Source: Prochlorococcus sp. AG-459-N19 (lineage in GTDB: Bacteria > Cyanobacteriota > Cyanobacteriia > PCC-6307 > Cyanobiaceae). From it: a DNA stretch of 64,000 nt. The position numbers and the translations under genes are program-made. This document shows, in pieces, positions 52,947 to 61,531 of the stretch. The first letter of the stretch is position 1. Each line of letters starts with the position of its first letter. The stretch lies in NCBI GenBank assembly GCA_003209375.1, contig QCRF01000002.1, positions 55,992-119,991 of the forward strand, read 5' to 3'. The notes beneath the pieces were generated by a model that saw only the letters and a list, made by a program, of their open reading frames with translations, was not told the DNA's origin and did not search any database.

Positions 52947-54935
52947 CTAAAATCCATTAATTTTATTTTTTTCTAACCAAGATTGCAACATAATTATTGG
53001 CCATAATTTTGAACCATTATTCCTTCTAAGAGATAAATGTTCCTCCCATAATTTATAAATTGGTTCATAATTTAGAAATCCTGAATATTGAATATTTTCT
53101 TTAGATAATAAATCACTTGCCCAAGACTTTAAAGGTCCTCTTAACCAATCATCTAAAGGGATACCAAATCCCATTTTCGGCCTATTGGTAAGTTTCTCTG
53201 GTACGTATTTAAGTAAAATTTTTTTCAATATAGTTTTTCCATTATTGCTTGAAAATTTAGGATTAATTTTTAAATCCATACTTATTCTCCATGCAGTTGA
53301 TATGACTCTATGGTCTAAGAAGGGAGCTCTTGTTTCTAAGCTTGAAGCCATAGCAGCCCTATCCACTTTCGTTAATATATCGTTTGGTAAATAATTTAGC
53401 GTATCGTAATACATCATCATGGAAGTAAGATTAGAAGAAACTTTTTCTGGCAAATCACAAGTTATTGAATCTGGTCTTGAGTGAATATAAGCATTTTTAA
53501 AATCATCAATAAAAATAGTACTTGGATCATCCCACTGAGATATTAACGAGTAATAGAATTCTTCTTCATTTCTAATATATTTTAATTTTTTTGATAATTT
53601 ATGAAATTTTGTTCCAAACTGATTAATCCTTAAAAAAGGAGAAAATTTATTAAGTGCATCACTTGAAATATTAAGTCCTATTTCTCCAATAAGCTTTCTA
53701 ATATTAAAAGGAATAAAATCCATACTCTTCCATATTTTTTCTCCAAGAAGATATCTATTGTATCCTCCAAAAAGCTCATCACCACCATCACCATTCAATG
53801 CAATTTTTAAACCACTGTTTCTTGCCTCCCTACACACCAAATGAGTAGGTATCTGAGATGGATCTGCAAAAGGCTCTGAATAAATAGTATTTAATTTTGG
53901 TATTAAATTTTGAACATCCTTAGAAGTTAGGTAAATTTCAGTATGGTCGGTTCCTAAATATTGAGCTATATCTTTAGAAAATGGTGCCTCATTAAATTGT
54001 TCTTCTTCAAACCCTATTGTGAAAGTTTTTACATTACTTTTTGATTGGATTTGTAGTAGTGAAGTTATTAAAGAAGAGTCTATTCCTCCCGAGAGAAAAG
54101 CTCCTAAAGGGACATCTGCGATACTTTGTCCCTTAATACTTTGTTTAAGATCTTTTTCCAGAATAGATATCGCTTGATCTTCTGAATAAATTTTATTAGA
54201 AAGTGATTCTTCTATTTCTGACTTAAAACACCACCAGATATATGGATTTTTTAATTCCTCTTTTATTGGAGAGTTAACAGTTAAAATACTTCCTGGTATT
54301 AATTGGAAAATATTTTCAAAAATTGAATTAGGAGCTGAAATCGATTGATAATTTATAAGCTGCGAAATTGCAGAAGGATTTATTCTATTGTTGAAGTATT
54401 TAAATCCTTTAAAAGCTGATAATTCAGATCCAAACAAAAATGATTCATTTGACCCTTTGCCACTAAAACCATAATATAAAGGTTTCTCTCCTATCCTGTC
54501 TCTAGCCAATTTTAATAACTTTTCTTTCCTATCCCATAAAGCTAAAGAAAACATGCCAACACATTTAGGTAGGGTATTTTCTAATCCGTTTATCCTTATT
54601 AATTCCAATAAAACTTCAGTATCAGAATATCCCCTCCATTTAATATTTTCATGACTTTTTTCAAGATCTTTTTTTAATTCTAAGTGATTATATATTTCCC
54701 CATTAAATGAAATTACATATCTGCCATCATTGCTTATCATCGGTTGAGAACCTAAATGACTTAAATCTAGAATTGACAACCTTCTATGTGCTAAAAAAAA
54801 CATTTCCTCAGAATCATTCCAAACACCTACACCATCAGGACCTCTATGATGTAATGCATTATTCATTTTCTTAATCGATATTTGATGCTCATCTCTATTA
54901 CCAAAATTAGACCATAAACCACTAATACCGCACAT
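52947..54935 (-). CDS. AsnB-type glutamine-dependent amidotransferase
   Basis: A 662-residue asparagine-synthetase-B-like protein. The N-terminal glutaminase domain starts at Cys2 (MCGISGLWSNFG) with LAHRRLSILDLS and SFNGEIYNH. The synthetase domain has the ATP PP-loop LGAFLSGGIDSSLITSLL near residue 278 and NGDGGDELFGGYNRY near residue 378. In glycan loci such proteins (for example Pseudomonas WbpS) amidate the carboxyl of uronic-acid sugars rather than making asparagine. That role is inferred here from position between glycosyltransferase and SDR genes. Ordinary asparagine synthesis cannot be excluded. Confidence 0.85.
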   Translation of the reverse strand: MCGISGLWSNFGNRDEHQISIKKMNNALHHRGPDGVGVWNDSEEMFFLAHRRLSILDLSHLGSQPMISNDGRYVISFNGEIYNHLELKKDLEKSHENIKWRGYSDTEVLLELIRINGLENTLPKCVGMFSLALWDRKEKLLKLARDRIGEKPLYYGFSGKGSNESFLFGSELSAFKGFKYFNNRINPSAISQLINYQSISAPNSIFENIFQLIPGSILTVNSPIKEELKNPYIWWCFKSEIEESLSNKIYSEDQAISILEKDLKQSIKGQSIADVPLGAFLSGGIDSSLITSLLQIQSKSNVKTFTIGFEEEQFNEAPFSKDIAQYLGTDHTEIYLTSKDVQNLIPKLNTIYSEPFADPSQIPTHLVCREARNSGLKIALNGDGGDELFGGYNRYLLGEKIWKSMDFIPFNIRKLIGEIGLNISSDALNKFSPFLRINQFGTKFHKLSKKLKYIRNEEEFYYSLISQWDDPSTIFIDDFKNAYIHSRPDSITCDLPEKVSSNLTSMMMYYDTLNYLPNDILTKVDRAAMASSLETRAPFLDHRVISTAWRISMDLKINPKFSSNNGKTILKKILLKYVPEKLTNRPKMGFGIPLDDWLRGPLKSWASDLLSKENIQYSGFLNYEPIYKLWEEHLSLRRNNGSKLWPIIMLQSWLEKNKINGF

Positions 54936-54990
54936 AATAAAATTTCTATAAAGCTTGCGAATAAGTATTAAGACAATTTCTAATGTTCAT

Positions 54991-55947
54991 TTAACTTTTA
55001 TTACTGTTGGATAATCCCAATTTTTTCATCCATTTTACAGTGTAATTCTTGTCAGAAGCATCTATTTCCCCTTCTTCAAATTTTCTTTTAATTTCTTCAA
55101 TCGCATCTGAAATTGTATATTGTGGTTCGAAACCAGTCTGTATAAGCTTTGTTGAATCTTGTCTATATGATCTTGGATCATTAGATTCTGTCACTATTAT
55201 CTCAGCATTGATAGATTTCGTCACTTGATGAGCTATTTCTAAAATACTTATATTCTCAAATCCAGCATTAAAACAGCCAGAAGGTATTTCTTTATTTTTT
55301 AAAAAATGCTTATAGACATTAACCATATCTTTAATATGGATGTTTGGTCTTGTTTGATTACCACCAAAGACAGTAATCTTTCCTTTCTTTAGCGCCTGAT
55401 ATGTCAACATATTTACACTTACATCTAACCTCATTCTTGGGGAAAAGCCACATACCGTAGCAGGTCTTATACATTTAATATCTAATTTTTCTTTAAAAGA
55501 AAGGAATACCCTTTCCGCTACCATTTTTGTCTTGTTATAAACAGAAACTGGTACCAAGACCAAATCTTCAGTAACCTTTTCTTCTTCCTTGATACCATAA
55601 ACGCTTCCTGAACTGGCATAAATGATTTGCTTAACTCCGCTTCTAACAGCTTTGTCTGCAATTTGATAACTGGAAAGAACATTCACCTCCCAACTCAAAT
55701 TTGGATTAAGCTCAACAGCTGGATCATTAGCAATATTTGCGAGATGAATTATTGAATCAATTCCATCAAAAGGAATAGAGTCAATATCTCTAATATCGGT
55801 CTTTATTTTTGTTAATTTAGGATGACTAATCAAATTTTCGCCAAACCAATTAGTATCTACACTAGTGATACTATGCCCATCTTTTAATAATTCTGGAATT
55901 AAAACGGAACCTTTATATCCAGAACCTCCAGTTACAAGGATATTCAT
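54991..55947 (-). CDS. Extended SDR, NAD-dependent sugar epimerase/dehydratase family
   Basis: A 318-residue SDR. ILVTGGSGYKGSVLIPELLK has the GxxGxxG loop in the form GGSGYKG, SIIHLANIANDPAVELNP is near residue 65, and YASSGSVYG carries the catalytic Ser. The YNKTK motif is near residue 137, followed by IRPATVCGFSPRMRLD. The GYKG loop and the VCGxSPRxRxD block define a subfamily found in LPS loci next to HldE-like genes. The reaction is not known to me. It overlaps the next SDR upstream by four bases (55944-55947). Confidence 0.8.
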   Translation of the reverse strand: MNILVTGGSGYKGSVLIPELLKDGHSITSVDTNWFGENLISHPKLTKIKTDIRDIDSIPFDGIDSIIHLANIANDPAVELNPNLSWEVNVLSSYQIADKAVRSGVKQIIYASSGSVYGIKEEEKVTEDLVLVPVSVYNKTKMVAERVFLSFKEKLDIKCIRPATVCGFSPRMRLDVSVNMLTYQALKKGKITVFGGNQTRPNIHIKDMVNVYKHFLKNKEIPSGCFNAGFENISILEIAHQVTKSINAEIIVTESNDPRSYRQDSTKLIQTGFEPQYTISDAIEEIKRKFEEGEIDASDKNYTVKWMKKLGLSNSNKS

Positions 55948-56948
55948 ATTTTATGTTCATAATGCCAAGGTAATTTGTATAGTAAATCATAATTATCCTC
56001 AATCCAACTAATTGTCTCTTTTATACCTGTGGTTAAGCTAATCTTATCTTCCCAATCCAAACAATTCCTAATAGCAGAACTATCTAAAAGATAACTCTGA
56101 TCTTTGCCTAATCTTTCATCAGCTACGTTTACGATTTTTTCAAATTCTACGTTACATATATTACAAATTTTCAGTACTAGATCCTTGATACTTATTTTTT
56201 CATTTGTCGATAAATGCCAAGTTGAACCTGGATCAGCATCCACGGCAATTTTCAAAGTTGCTTCAACAACATCGCCAATATGTATAAAAGAGCGTATTGA
56301 AGTTCCTCCTCCATGCAAACTCATTTTTTTACCTGAAAGAGCACTTAAAATCGTTCGAGGAATTATCCTATATAATTGCTGACCAGGTCCAAAAACATTT
56401 GCTGCCCTTGTAAATACAACTGGGAATTTATAAGCTTCAAAAAAACTTTTTAAATGCATATCACATGCAGCTCTGCTTACAGCATATGGTGTACTTGGAG
56501 AGAATCTCTGCTTTTCATTAATCCAAAGTTCATCGGTACTGCCATAAACTTCTGGGGTGGTAACATGTACATATTTTTTGATATAGTCTTTTTTTCTTAA
56601 TTCATCATGAAATGCGACTTGAGAAACTATATTTGTCTTATACCAATGGGTTGGATTGAGCCAACTTTCAGCTACCATACCTTGTGCCGCGAAGTTAATT
56701 ATATATTCAGGTTTGAATTCATCTAAGTAATCAATAATTTCTATTAAGTCTTTATTTAAATCAAATTGTTTAAAATCAAAAAATTCTTTCTTAGGTCCTC
56801 CTTGCCATTTGTAGGGGAGGAACACTTCTAAAGCTTCTGAAGATCTACTTATTGCTCTTACTTGAAATCCAGAATTTAGAGCTTTTGCAACGAAATTTGA
56901 TCCGCTAAAACTATTACTGCCAACAACAAAAATTTTTTCTTGATTCAT
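55944..56948 (-). CDS. Extended SDR (GDP-mannose 4,6-dehydratase-like) with YxxxR
   Basis: A 334-residue SDR. IFVVGSNSFSGSNFVAKAL has a Ser-rich GSNSFSG nucleotide loop, IINFAAQGMVAESW is near residue 88, and HVTTPEVYGS is at the catalytic Ser/Thr strand. The Tyr motif reads YAVSR (Tyr155, Arg159), where SDRs normally have Lys. FTRAANVFGPGQQLYRI follows. The fold is clear; the Arg is conserved in some relatives as I remember them, so it may be functional. It is transcribed with the SDR at 54991 (four-base overlap) and lies 20 bases after the HldE-like gene. Confidence 0.78.
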   Translation of the reverse strand: MNQEKIFVVGSNSFSGSNFVAKALNSGFQVRAISRSSEALEVFLPYKWQGGPKKEFFDFKQFDLNKDLIEIIDYLDEFKPEYIINFAAQGMVAESWLNPTHWYKTNIVSQVAFHDELRKKDYIKKYVHVTTPEVYGSTDELWINEKQRFSPSTPYAVSRAACDMHLKSFFEAYKFPVVFTRAANVFGPGQQLYRIIPRTILSALSGKKMSLHGGGTSIRSFIHIGDVVEATLKIAVDADPGSTWHLSTNEKISIKDLVLKICNICNVEFEKIVNVADERLGKDQSYLLDSSAIRNCLDWEDKISLTTGIKETISWIEDNYDLLYKLPWHYEHKI

Positions 56949-56968
56949 GATAAATAAGCAGATTTAAA

Positions 56969-58468
56969 TTATAGAAGGTTTCTTAAAAAGTCTTTTAATT
57001 GTGATGCATATATAGGCTTGTTTCCCATACTCTCAACTGCTATCGCAGCCATACAACAACCTAAAGCAGCAGCGGACATAAACTTTCTATCTGTACTTAA
57101 GGCAGTAGCCATGACTGCTAAAAGAGAATCACCTGCACCAGAAACATCTAATGGATTTGAAGATAATGCTGGAAAAGATTGGCTTGTCACCCCCTCTAGT
57201 TTTGGATCAAATGCAATAAAACCCTGAGCACCTAATTTCATAATTAACATTTCACAATTCGTAGTAGATATTAATTTATTACTTAAACTTTCTAAACCTG
57301 ATACTTTATCTTGTAAAGCTATTCTTGCTTCTTTTTCATTGGGGCATAATAATGTGAAATTGTTAAATTTAGTAACCAGACCTATTTGGCTACTACATTG
57401 GGTATCGCCAAATATTTTAAACTTATATTTTTGAGAAAGTTCATTAACTTTGCTTATTATTTTTGGTGTAATTACTCCATAAACAAAGTCAGATATTACT
57501 ACTCCATCCATATTAGGAGCAATATCTTCGAGTTTTTCAATGATTTTATTTTCAATCGATTTATTCAACATATGATCATTTAATCTACTAACTCTAAAAA
57601 GCTTTTGATTCTCAACTACATATCTTTTTTTAAAGGTTGTTGGTCTTGAATCATCTTCTATAAATTCACAAATGATGCCTTTATGAGAAAGTTCTTTTTT
57701 TAAAATTCTTCCTTCATTATCATTACCAACGACTGATATAAAATTACATTCAGCTCCCAAAGATTTAATATGAGATGCAACTATTGATGCTCCTCCAACA
57801 AAATCCTTTTTTTGTAGCTCTCTTACAACTAAAACAGGTGCTTCTGCACTCATCCCAAGAGCCTCGCAACCGGCGTATTGATCTAAAATTGAATCGCCGA
57901 TAACTAATAATTTTGTTTTACTCCAAGAGTCGATGAATCTTATTAATTCCTTTTTTTCAATATTATTCCTATGACAAGCTTTTCTAAATTTAATTTTATT
58001 ATCTTCTTGCAAATCCCTGCCTGAATTTTCTAATAAATCTGTGCTGGCATATTGAACTTCCCCAGCATGAAACTGGACACTTAAACCATTTTGGGTCATT
58101 AATCTAACCGCTGCAATAATCTCAGGGTCCTGATTATTTTCAAATTCAGTCCCTAATACTAAAGATTTTGGTTTCAAAGCATTAATTGCATTAATGAGAG
58201 AATTTTCTTCATCTTTTAGCAAGAAAATACCATTTACAATAGATAAGGAAGATAATCCCTCGGCTCTTTCTGTCTGAGTGAATTTATAATCTCTACTAAT
58301 ACCTCGCTTAGTATCAGGAAGAACCGCTACAATAAGCGATTTCCCTTTAGAGGCAGCATTTTTTAAATATCTTATGTGGCCTGGATGTACTGAATTAAAA
58401 TGACCATAAGCAAGCGTGACATCCCTAATCAAAGGACAATTATCAAAATTAAAAATTGGAATATTCAT
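56969..58468 (-). CDS. HldE-like protein with swapped domains: nucleotidyltransferase then PfkB kinase
   Basis: A 499-residue fusion. The N-terminal part (about residues 12-140) is a cytidylyltransferase-like domain with TLAYGHFNSVHPGHIRYLKN, where HPGH is the HxGH motif, and a LVLGTEFENNQDPEI block. The C-terminal part (about 183-499) is a ribokinase/PfkB domain with LLVIGDSILDQYAGCEALG, FVGGASIVASHIKSLGA and the catalytic-base motif DVSGAGDSLLAV near residue 449. In HldE of the heptose pathway the kinase comes first and the adenylyltransferase second, so the order here is reversed. Substrate is probably a heptose or related sugar phosphate, given the GmhA-like and HddC-like genes upstream. 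Its start overlaps the dehydrogenase end by four bases. Confidence 0.85.
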   Translation of the reverse strand: MNIPIFNFDNCPLIRDVTLAYGHFNSVHPGHIRYLKNAASKGKSLIVAVLPDTKRGISRDYKFTQTERAEGLSSLSIVNGIFLLKDEENSLINAINALKPKSLVLGTEFENNQDPEIIAAVRLMTQNGLSVQFHAGEVQYASTDLLENSGRDLQEDNKIKFRKACHRNNIEKKELIRFIDSWSKTKLLVIGDSILDQYAGCEALGMSAEAPVLVVRELQKKDFVGGASIVASHIKSLGAECNFISVVGNDNEGRILKKELSHKGIICEFIEDDSRPTTFKKRYVVENQKLFRVSRLNDHMLNKSIENKIIEKLEDIAPNMDGVVISDFVYGVITPKIISKVNELSQKYKFKIFGDTQCSSQIGLVTKFNNFTLLCPNEKEARIALQDKVSGLESLSNKLISTTNCEMLIMKLGAQGFIAFDPKLEGVTSQSFPALSSNPLDVSGAGDSLLAVMATALSTDRKFMSAAALGCCMAAIAVESMGNKPIYASQLKDFLRNLL

Positions 58469-59517
58469 AAATTTATAATTATTCTCCCAATACTTTTCCC
58501 ATTTCGCATATAAGAAATCGCTTTATTTATATCTTGCAGAACAAACCTTTCACTAACTAAGCCCTCAATTGACCAGATTCCTCTATTAAACAAATTTAAA
58601 TAACGTGGAATATCTTTATGAGGCATTGATTCTCCTCCCTCTGATCCAAGTATTGATTTCCCAAAGTGTAAATCTAAAGAATAAATATTTATATTTGAGT
58701 TGATTTTTGGAACCCCTACAAGGATTAATCTGCCTTTTTTTCCAATGATTTCATAACCCATTTCAATAATTTCAGGAATACCAGTATTATCTATGAAAAC
58801 ATTCAAGTTATCTTGTCCCAATATTTTTAGAATCTCTTTCCTAGGATTATCTTTTTTGGAGTTAATAGTATGAGTTGCACCAAAATTTTTTGCTAACTCA
58901 AGTCTAGAATCAAATAAATCAACTGCAATTATCGGCCAGGAGGATGAAAGAGATGCAGCCTGAATTATATTAAGACCTATTCCTCCAGCACCATAAATTA
59001 CTATTGATTCGCCCATTAATAACTTCGCATTGTTTTCTATTACCCCAAATCCAGTAGTTATTGCACATCCAAATAAAGCTCCTAATTCTTTATCTGTGTC
59101 TTGGGGTATAGATGTACACCTATTTTCACTAACTACCGCATATTTATTAAAGGTGGTTAACCATCCTGCATTTACCAGTTTATCTTTCCATAAATATTTA
59201 GGAGTTTCTGATTGAAGACCAACTCCTTTTCTCCAATGCAGTACTACAAGATCTCCAGGAGTAACAGTTTTAACTCCTGGTCCTATCGCCAAAACAGTAG
59301 CACAACCCTCATGTCCCAGAAGATGTGGCAAATATTTATCTTTTCCTTTAACACCAATTATCTCTCCTATTTGAGAACCACAAATACCACTAACATGAAC
59401 CTGCACTAAAACTTGCCCGATCGATAACTCTTCGGGTAATTTAACTTTATCGACTATGAGTTCTTTATTTTGCTCTACAAGAATTGCGGCATCTGTATAT
59501 TTAATGGGGATAGGCAT
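58465..59517 (-). CDS. Zinc-type medium-chain dehydrogenase
   Basis: A 350-residue MDR protein. The catalytic zinc ligands are present: Cys in HVSGICGSQIGEI near residue 46 and His-Glu in HLLGHEGCATVL near residue 70. The structural-zinc loop with four cysteines is missing: the segment after PGDLVVLHW carries none. The coenzyme domain has IVIYGAGGIGLNIIQAASLS near residue 175 and the acidic IIAVDLFDSRLELAK, favouring NAD. A sugar-alcohol or ketose dehydrogenase in nucleotide-sugar synthesis is a reasonable guess. It overlaps the HldE-like gene by four bases and follows the methyltransferase gene by 9. Confidence 0.83.
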   Translation of the reverse strand: MPIPIKYTDAAILVEQNKELIVDKVKLPEELSIGQVLVQVHVSGICGSQIGEIIGVKGKDKYLPHLLGHEGCATVLAIGPGVKTVTPGDLVVLHWRKGVGLQSETPKYLWKDKLVNAGWLTTFNKYAVVSENRCTSIPQDTDKELGALFGCAITTGFGVIENNAKLLMGESIVIYGAGGIGLNIIQAASLSSSWPIIAVDLFDSRLELAKNFGATHTINSKKDNPRKEILKILGQDNLNVFIDNTGIPEIIEMGYEIIGKKGRLILVGVPKINSNINIYSLDLHFGKSILGSEGGESMPHKDIPRYLNLFNRGIWSIEGLVSERFVLQDINKAISYMRNGKSIGRIIINL

Positions 59518-59526
59518 TTATAAAAT

Positions 59527-60204
59527 TTATTGAAAATATATGAAAGAAAAATCTCCTTTATAACCAGTATTTTTAAACCACCATTTCCAGGAATCTGGAT
59601 TATTAAAAGCTTCACACGTTACTTGCCAATATAATAGATTTGCTTTTTCCTCTTCATTCCTAAAACTCTCTACACATAGATATTTATTAGATTTTCCAAC
59701 CCTCTCCATTTCTCTTAAAGACTGGTCTAATTCATATGCGTGTAAGCAATGTAAAGTATTTATCGAAATTACTAAATCAAAAAAATTACTTTTGTAGGGA
59801 AGATTAGTTGCATTTCCTAGAGTTAAAAATTGTGAAACCTCTTTTTTACTATTTTTTAATGCATAATCAGAAATATCTAAACCATTAATTTCAATTCCAG
59901 GCAAGAGTTTTGTGAACTCATAAAGTAAATATCCCTTGCCACAACCAACATCTAATATCTTAGAGTTTGAATCTAATTCATAGTAATCAATCATTGCTTT
60001 AGCAACTTTTTCCCACCTGCCAGGGATGTAGTTATATCCCCCATAACAAATTCTTCGATCTCCGTCCCAATAATCAAAATCAAATTTCTTTGCTATTACA
60101 GCTGCTTTATCTTTTGGATACATAGAATCATTAACCCTAGCAAGATAATCTCTTTTTGTACTTTTATGAAGAGAACTCATAAAATCAATTTCCTTCATTA
60201 TCAA
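59527..60204 (-). CDS. Class I SAM-dependent methyltransferase
   Basis: A 225-residue methyltransferase with the classic motif I KILDVGCGKGYLLYEF near residue 87, INGLDISDYAL near residue 109, GNATNLPYKSNFFDLVISIN near residues 131-150, and EMERVGKSNKYLCVES. An N-terminal extension of about 60 residues includes FDFDYWDGDRRICYGGY, seen in methyltransferases from sugar-cassette contexts. Its ATG overlaps the GmhA-like stop (60201-60204). O- or N-methylation of the cassette sugar is inferred. A second ATG at MKEID, two codons in, is possible. Confidence 0.85.
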   Translation of the reverse strand: MIMKEIDFMSSLHKSTKRDYLARVNDSMYPKDKAAVIAKKFDFDYWDGDRRICYGGYNYIPGRWEKVAKAMIDYYELDSNSKILDVGCGKGYLLYEFTKLLPGIEINGLDISDYALKNSKKEVSQFLTLGNATNLPYKSNFFDLVISINTLHCLHAYELDQSLREMERVGKSNKYLCVESFRNEEEKANLLYWQVTCEAFNNPDSWKWWFKNTGYKGDFSFIYFQ

Positions 60205-60806
60205 TCCTCAAAAGAAGGTTTGTTTTTTGTTAACCATTGCATACATAAATGTCCAACAATAAGTTGGGTATCCTCAGCTATTTGCATATCATTAATAGGA
60301 AAATGAATTGAACAATCTGCATGTGATAGGCACTTACCACCTGAAAATCCTAAAATAGCATATGAGTAAACACCAATTTCTTTGGCTTTTTCTAGAGCTT
60401 TTATAATATTTGGGGAATTGCCGCTTCCTGATAAAACAATTAATAAGTCTCCAACAGAAGCTTTATTTTCTAATTGATGGGAATAGATATTTTTATAGCC
60501 TAAGTCATTCCCTAGGCAAGTAATTACTGCAGAATTAGATGTTAAAGCCTCCACTTTTAATCCTTTGATTATGGGCTTTTCACCACATGCTCCTGCTCCA
60601 TAATGAAGGTCATTTGCTATGTGCAAGGCATTGGCGCCACTTCCTCCGTTACCACAAATATAAATATTTTTTCCATTTTCCCAAACCTTCCTCAAGTCTA
60701 ATGCTAATTTTTCTATATTTATAAAAATATCTTCGGTAAATACATTGTGAAGCTTATCTAAATAACTTCTAGAAGCTGATTTAAAATTATTGATTTTATT
60801 ATTCAT
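60201..60806 (-). CDS. SIS-domain sugar isomerase, GmhA-like
   Basis: A 201-residue protein of the phosphoheptose-isomerase family. IYICGNGGSGANALHIANDL near residues 49-68 binds the sugar phosphate, LIVLSGSGNSPNIIKALEKA near 121 is the second phosphate loop, and LIVGHLCMQ near the C-terminus keeps the catalytic His of GmhA. The GmhA catalytic Glu position appears as Asp (ANDL instead of AEEL). It probably interconverts a ketose- and aldose-phosphate at the head of the cassette with the HldE-like and HddC-like proteins. The substrate may be sedoheptulose 7-phosphate or a hexose relative. Confidence 0.83.
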   Translation of the reverse strand: MNNKINNFKSASRSYLDKLHNVFTEDIFINIEKLALDLRKVWENGKNIYICGNGGSGANALHIANDLHYGAGACGEKPIIKGLKVEALTSNSAVITCLGNDLGYKNIYSHQLENKASVGDLLIVLSGSGNSPNIIKALEKAKEIGVYSYAILGFSGGKCLSHADCSIHFPINDMQIAEDTQLIVGHLCMQWLTKNKPSFED

Positions 60807-60810
60807 AAAC

Positions 60811-61527
60811 TTATTTCAATTCTTTTGCAATTTTTCTTGCTAAATCAAGAGATTCTTGTGTTCCTATATCAATATAAAACATCTTTGTATGAAAGGTATA
60901 TATTTTACCCATAAGTTTTGGTAACACTTCATTACTAAAGTCAGTTGCATTAGGATAATTAGTAATAAGCCAATTAAGAAAATCTTCTTCAAATAAATAA
61001 ACAGCAGCATTAGCTTTTTTCCCAGGCGGATTTGGATGTTTTTCATAGAAATTCTGCACAATATTATTTTCATCAACTTCTACTATTCCGCAACTCTGAG
61101 GGTTAGAGGTATTGAAAGTAAGCATGGTTAATAAACAATTTTTTGGTCTATTTCTATGGCTCTCTATCAATTCATTTAACTCCATATTAGTAAAATTATC
61201 TGAATGAATAAGAATCCCAATTGAACCTGAAAAAAATTTATAATTAGCAATTAATGTTCCTGCAGTGCCTAATAATTTTTCTTCATAAATACTTAAAATT
61301 TCAAGATTTTTTCTTTTTTGATGTGCTAAAAATTCATCAACTTTATTAGCTAAATAATGAGTATTTATAAGAACTTTATTTACAGAAATATCTTCTAGTT
61401 TGTCTAACCAATATTCAATAATTGGTTTATTATTAATATCCACAAGGCATTTTGGAACATTTAAAGTTAATGGTCTCAGTCGACTTCCAAAACCCGCCGC
61501 TAATATGAGAGGCCTAATTTTTTTCAT
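60811..61527 (-). CDS. Sugar-phosphate nucleotidyltransferase, HddC-like
   Basis: A protein of about 238 residues with the start at 61527 (MKKIRPLILAAGFGSRLRPL). An earlier ATG at 61560 would add 11 residues and overlap the LhgO-like stop, so I prefer the later one. Motifs are LNVPKCLVDINNKPIIEYW, LLGTAGTLIANY near residue 85, ILIHSDNFTN with the metal-binding Asp, and FYEKHPNPPG. HddC (guanylyl) and related enzymes activate D-glycero-heptose 1-phosphates. Together with the SIS isomerase four bases downstream it suggests a heptose-like product, but the nucleotide used cannot be read from sequence. Confidence 0.82.
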   Translation of the reverse strand: MKKIRPLILAAGFGSRLRPLTLNVPKCLVDINNKPIIEYWLDKLEDISVNKVLINTHYLANKVDEFLAHQKRKNLEILSIYEEKLLGTAGTLIANYKFFSGSIGILIHSDNFTNMELNELIESHRNRPKNCLLTMLTFNTSNPQSCGIVEVDENNIVQNFYEKHPNPPGKKANAAVYLFEEDFLNWLITNYPNATDFSNEVLPKLMGKIYTFHTKMFYIDIGTQESLDLARKIAKELK

Positions 61528-61531
61528 GCTT

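Noticed and set aside
60864..61076. Minus-strand frame inside the HddC-like gene
   Set aside because: Alternative frame of a well-supported nucleotidyltransferase; biased I/L/K composition without motifs.
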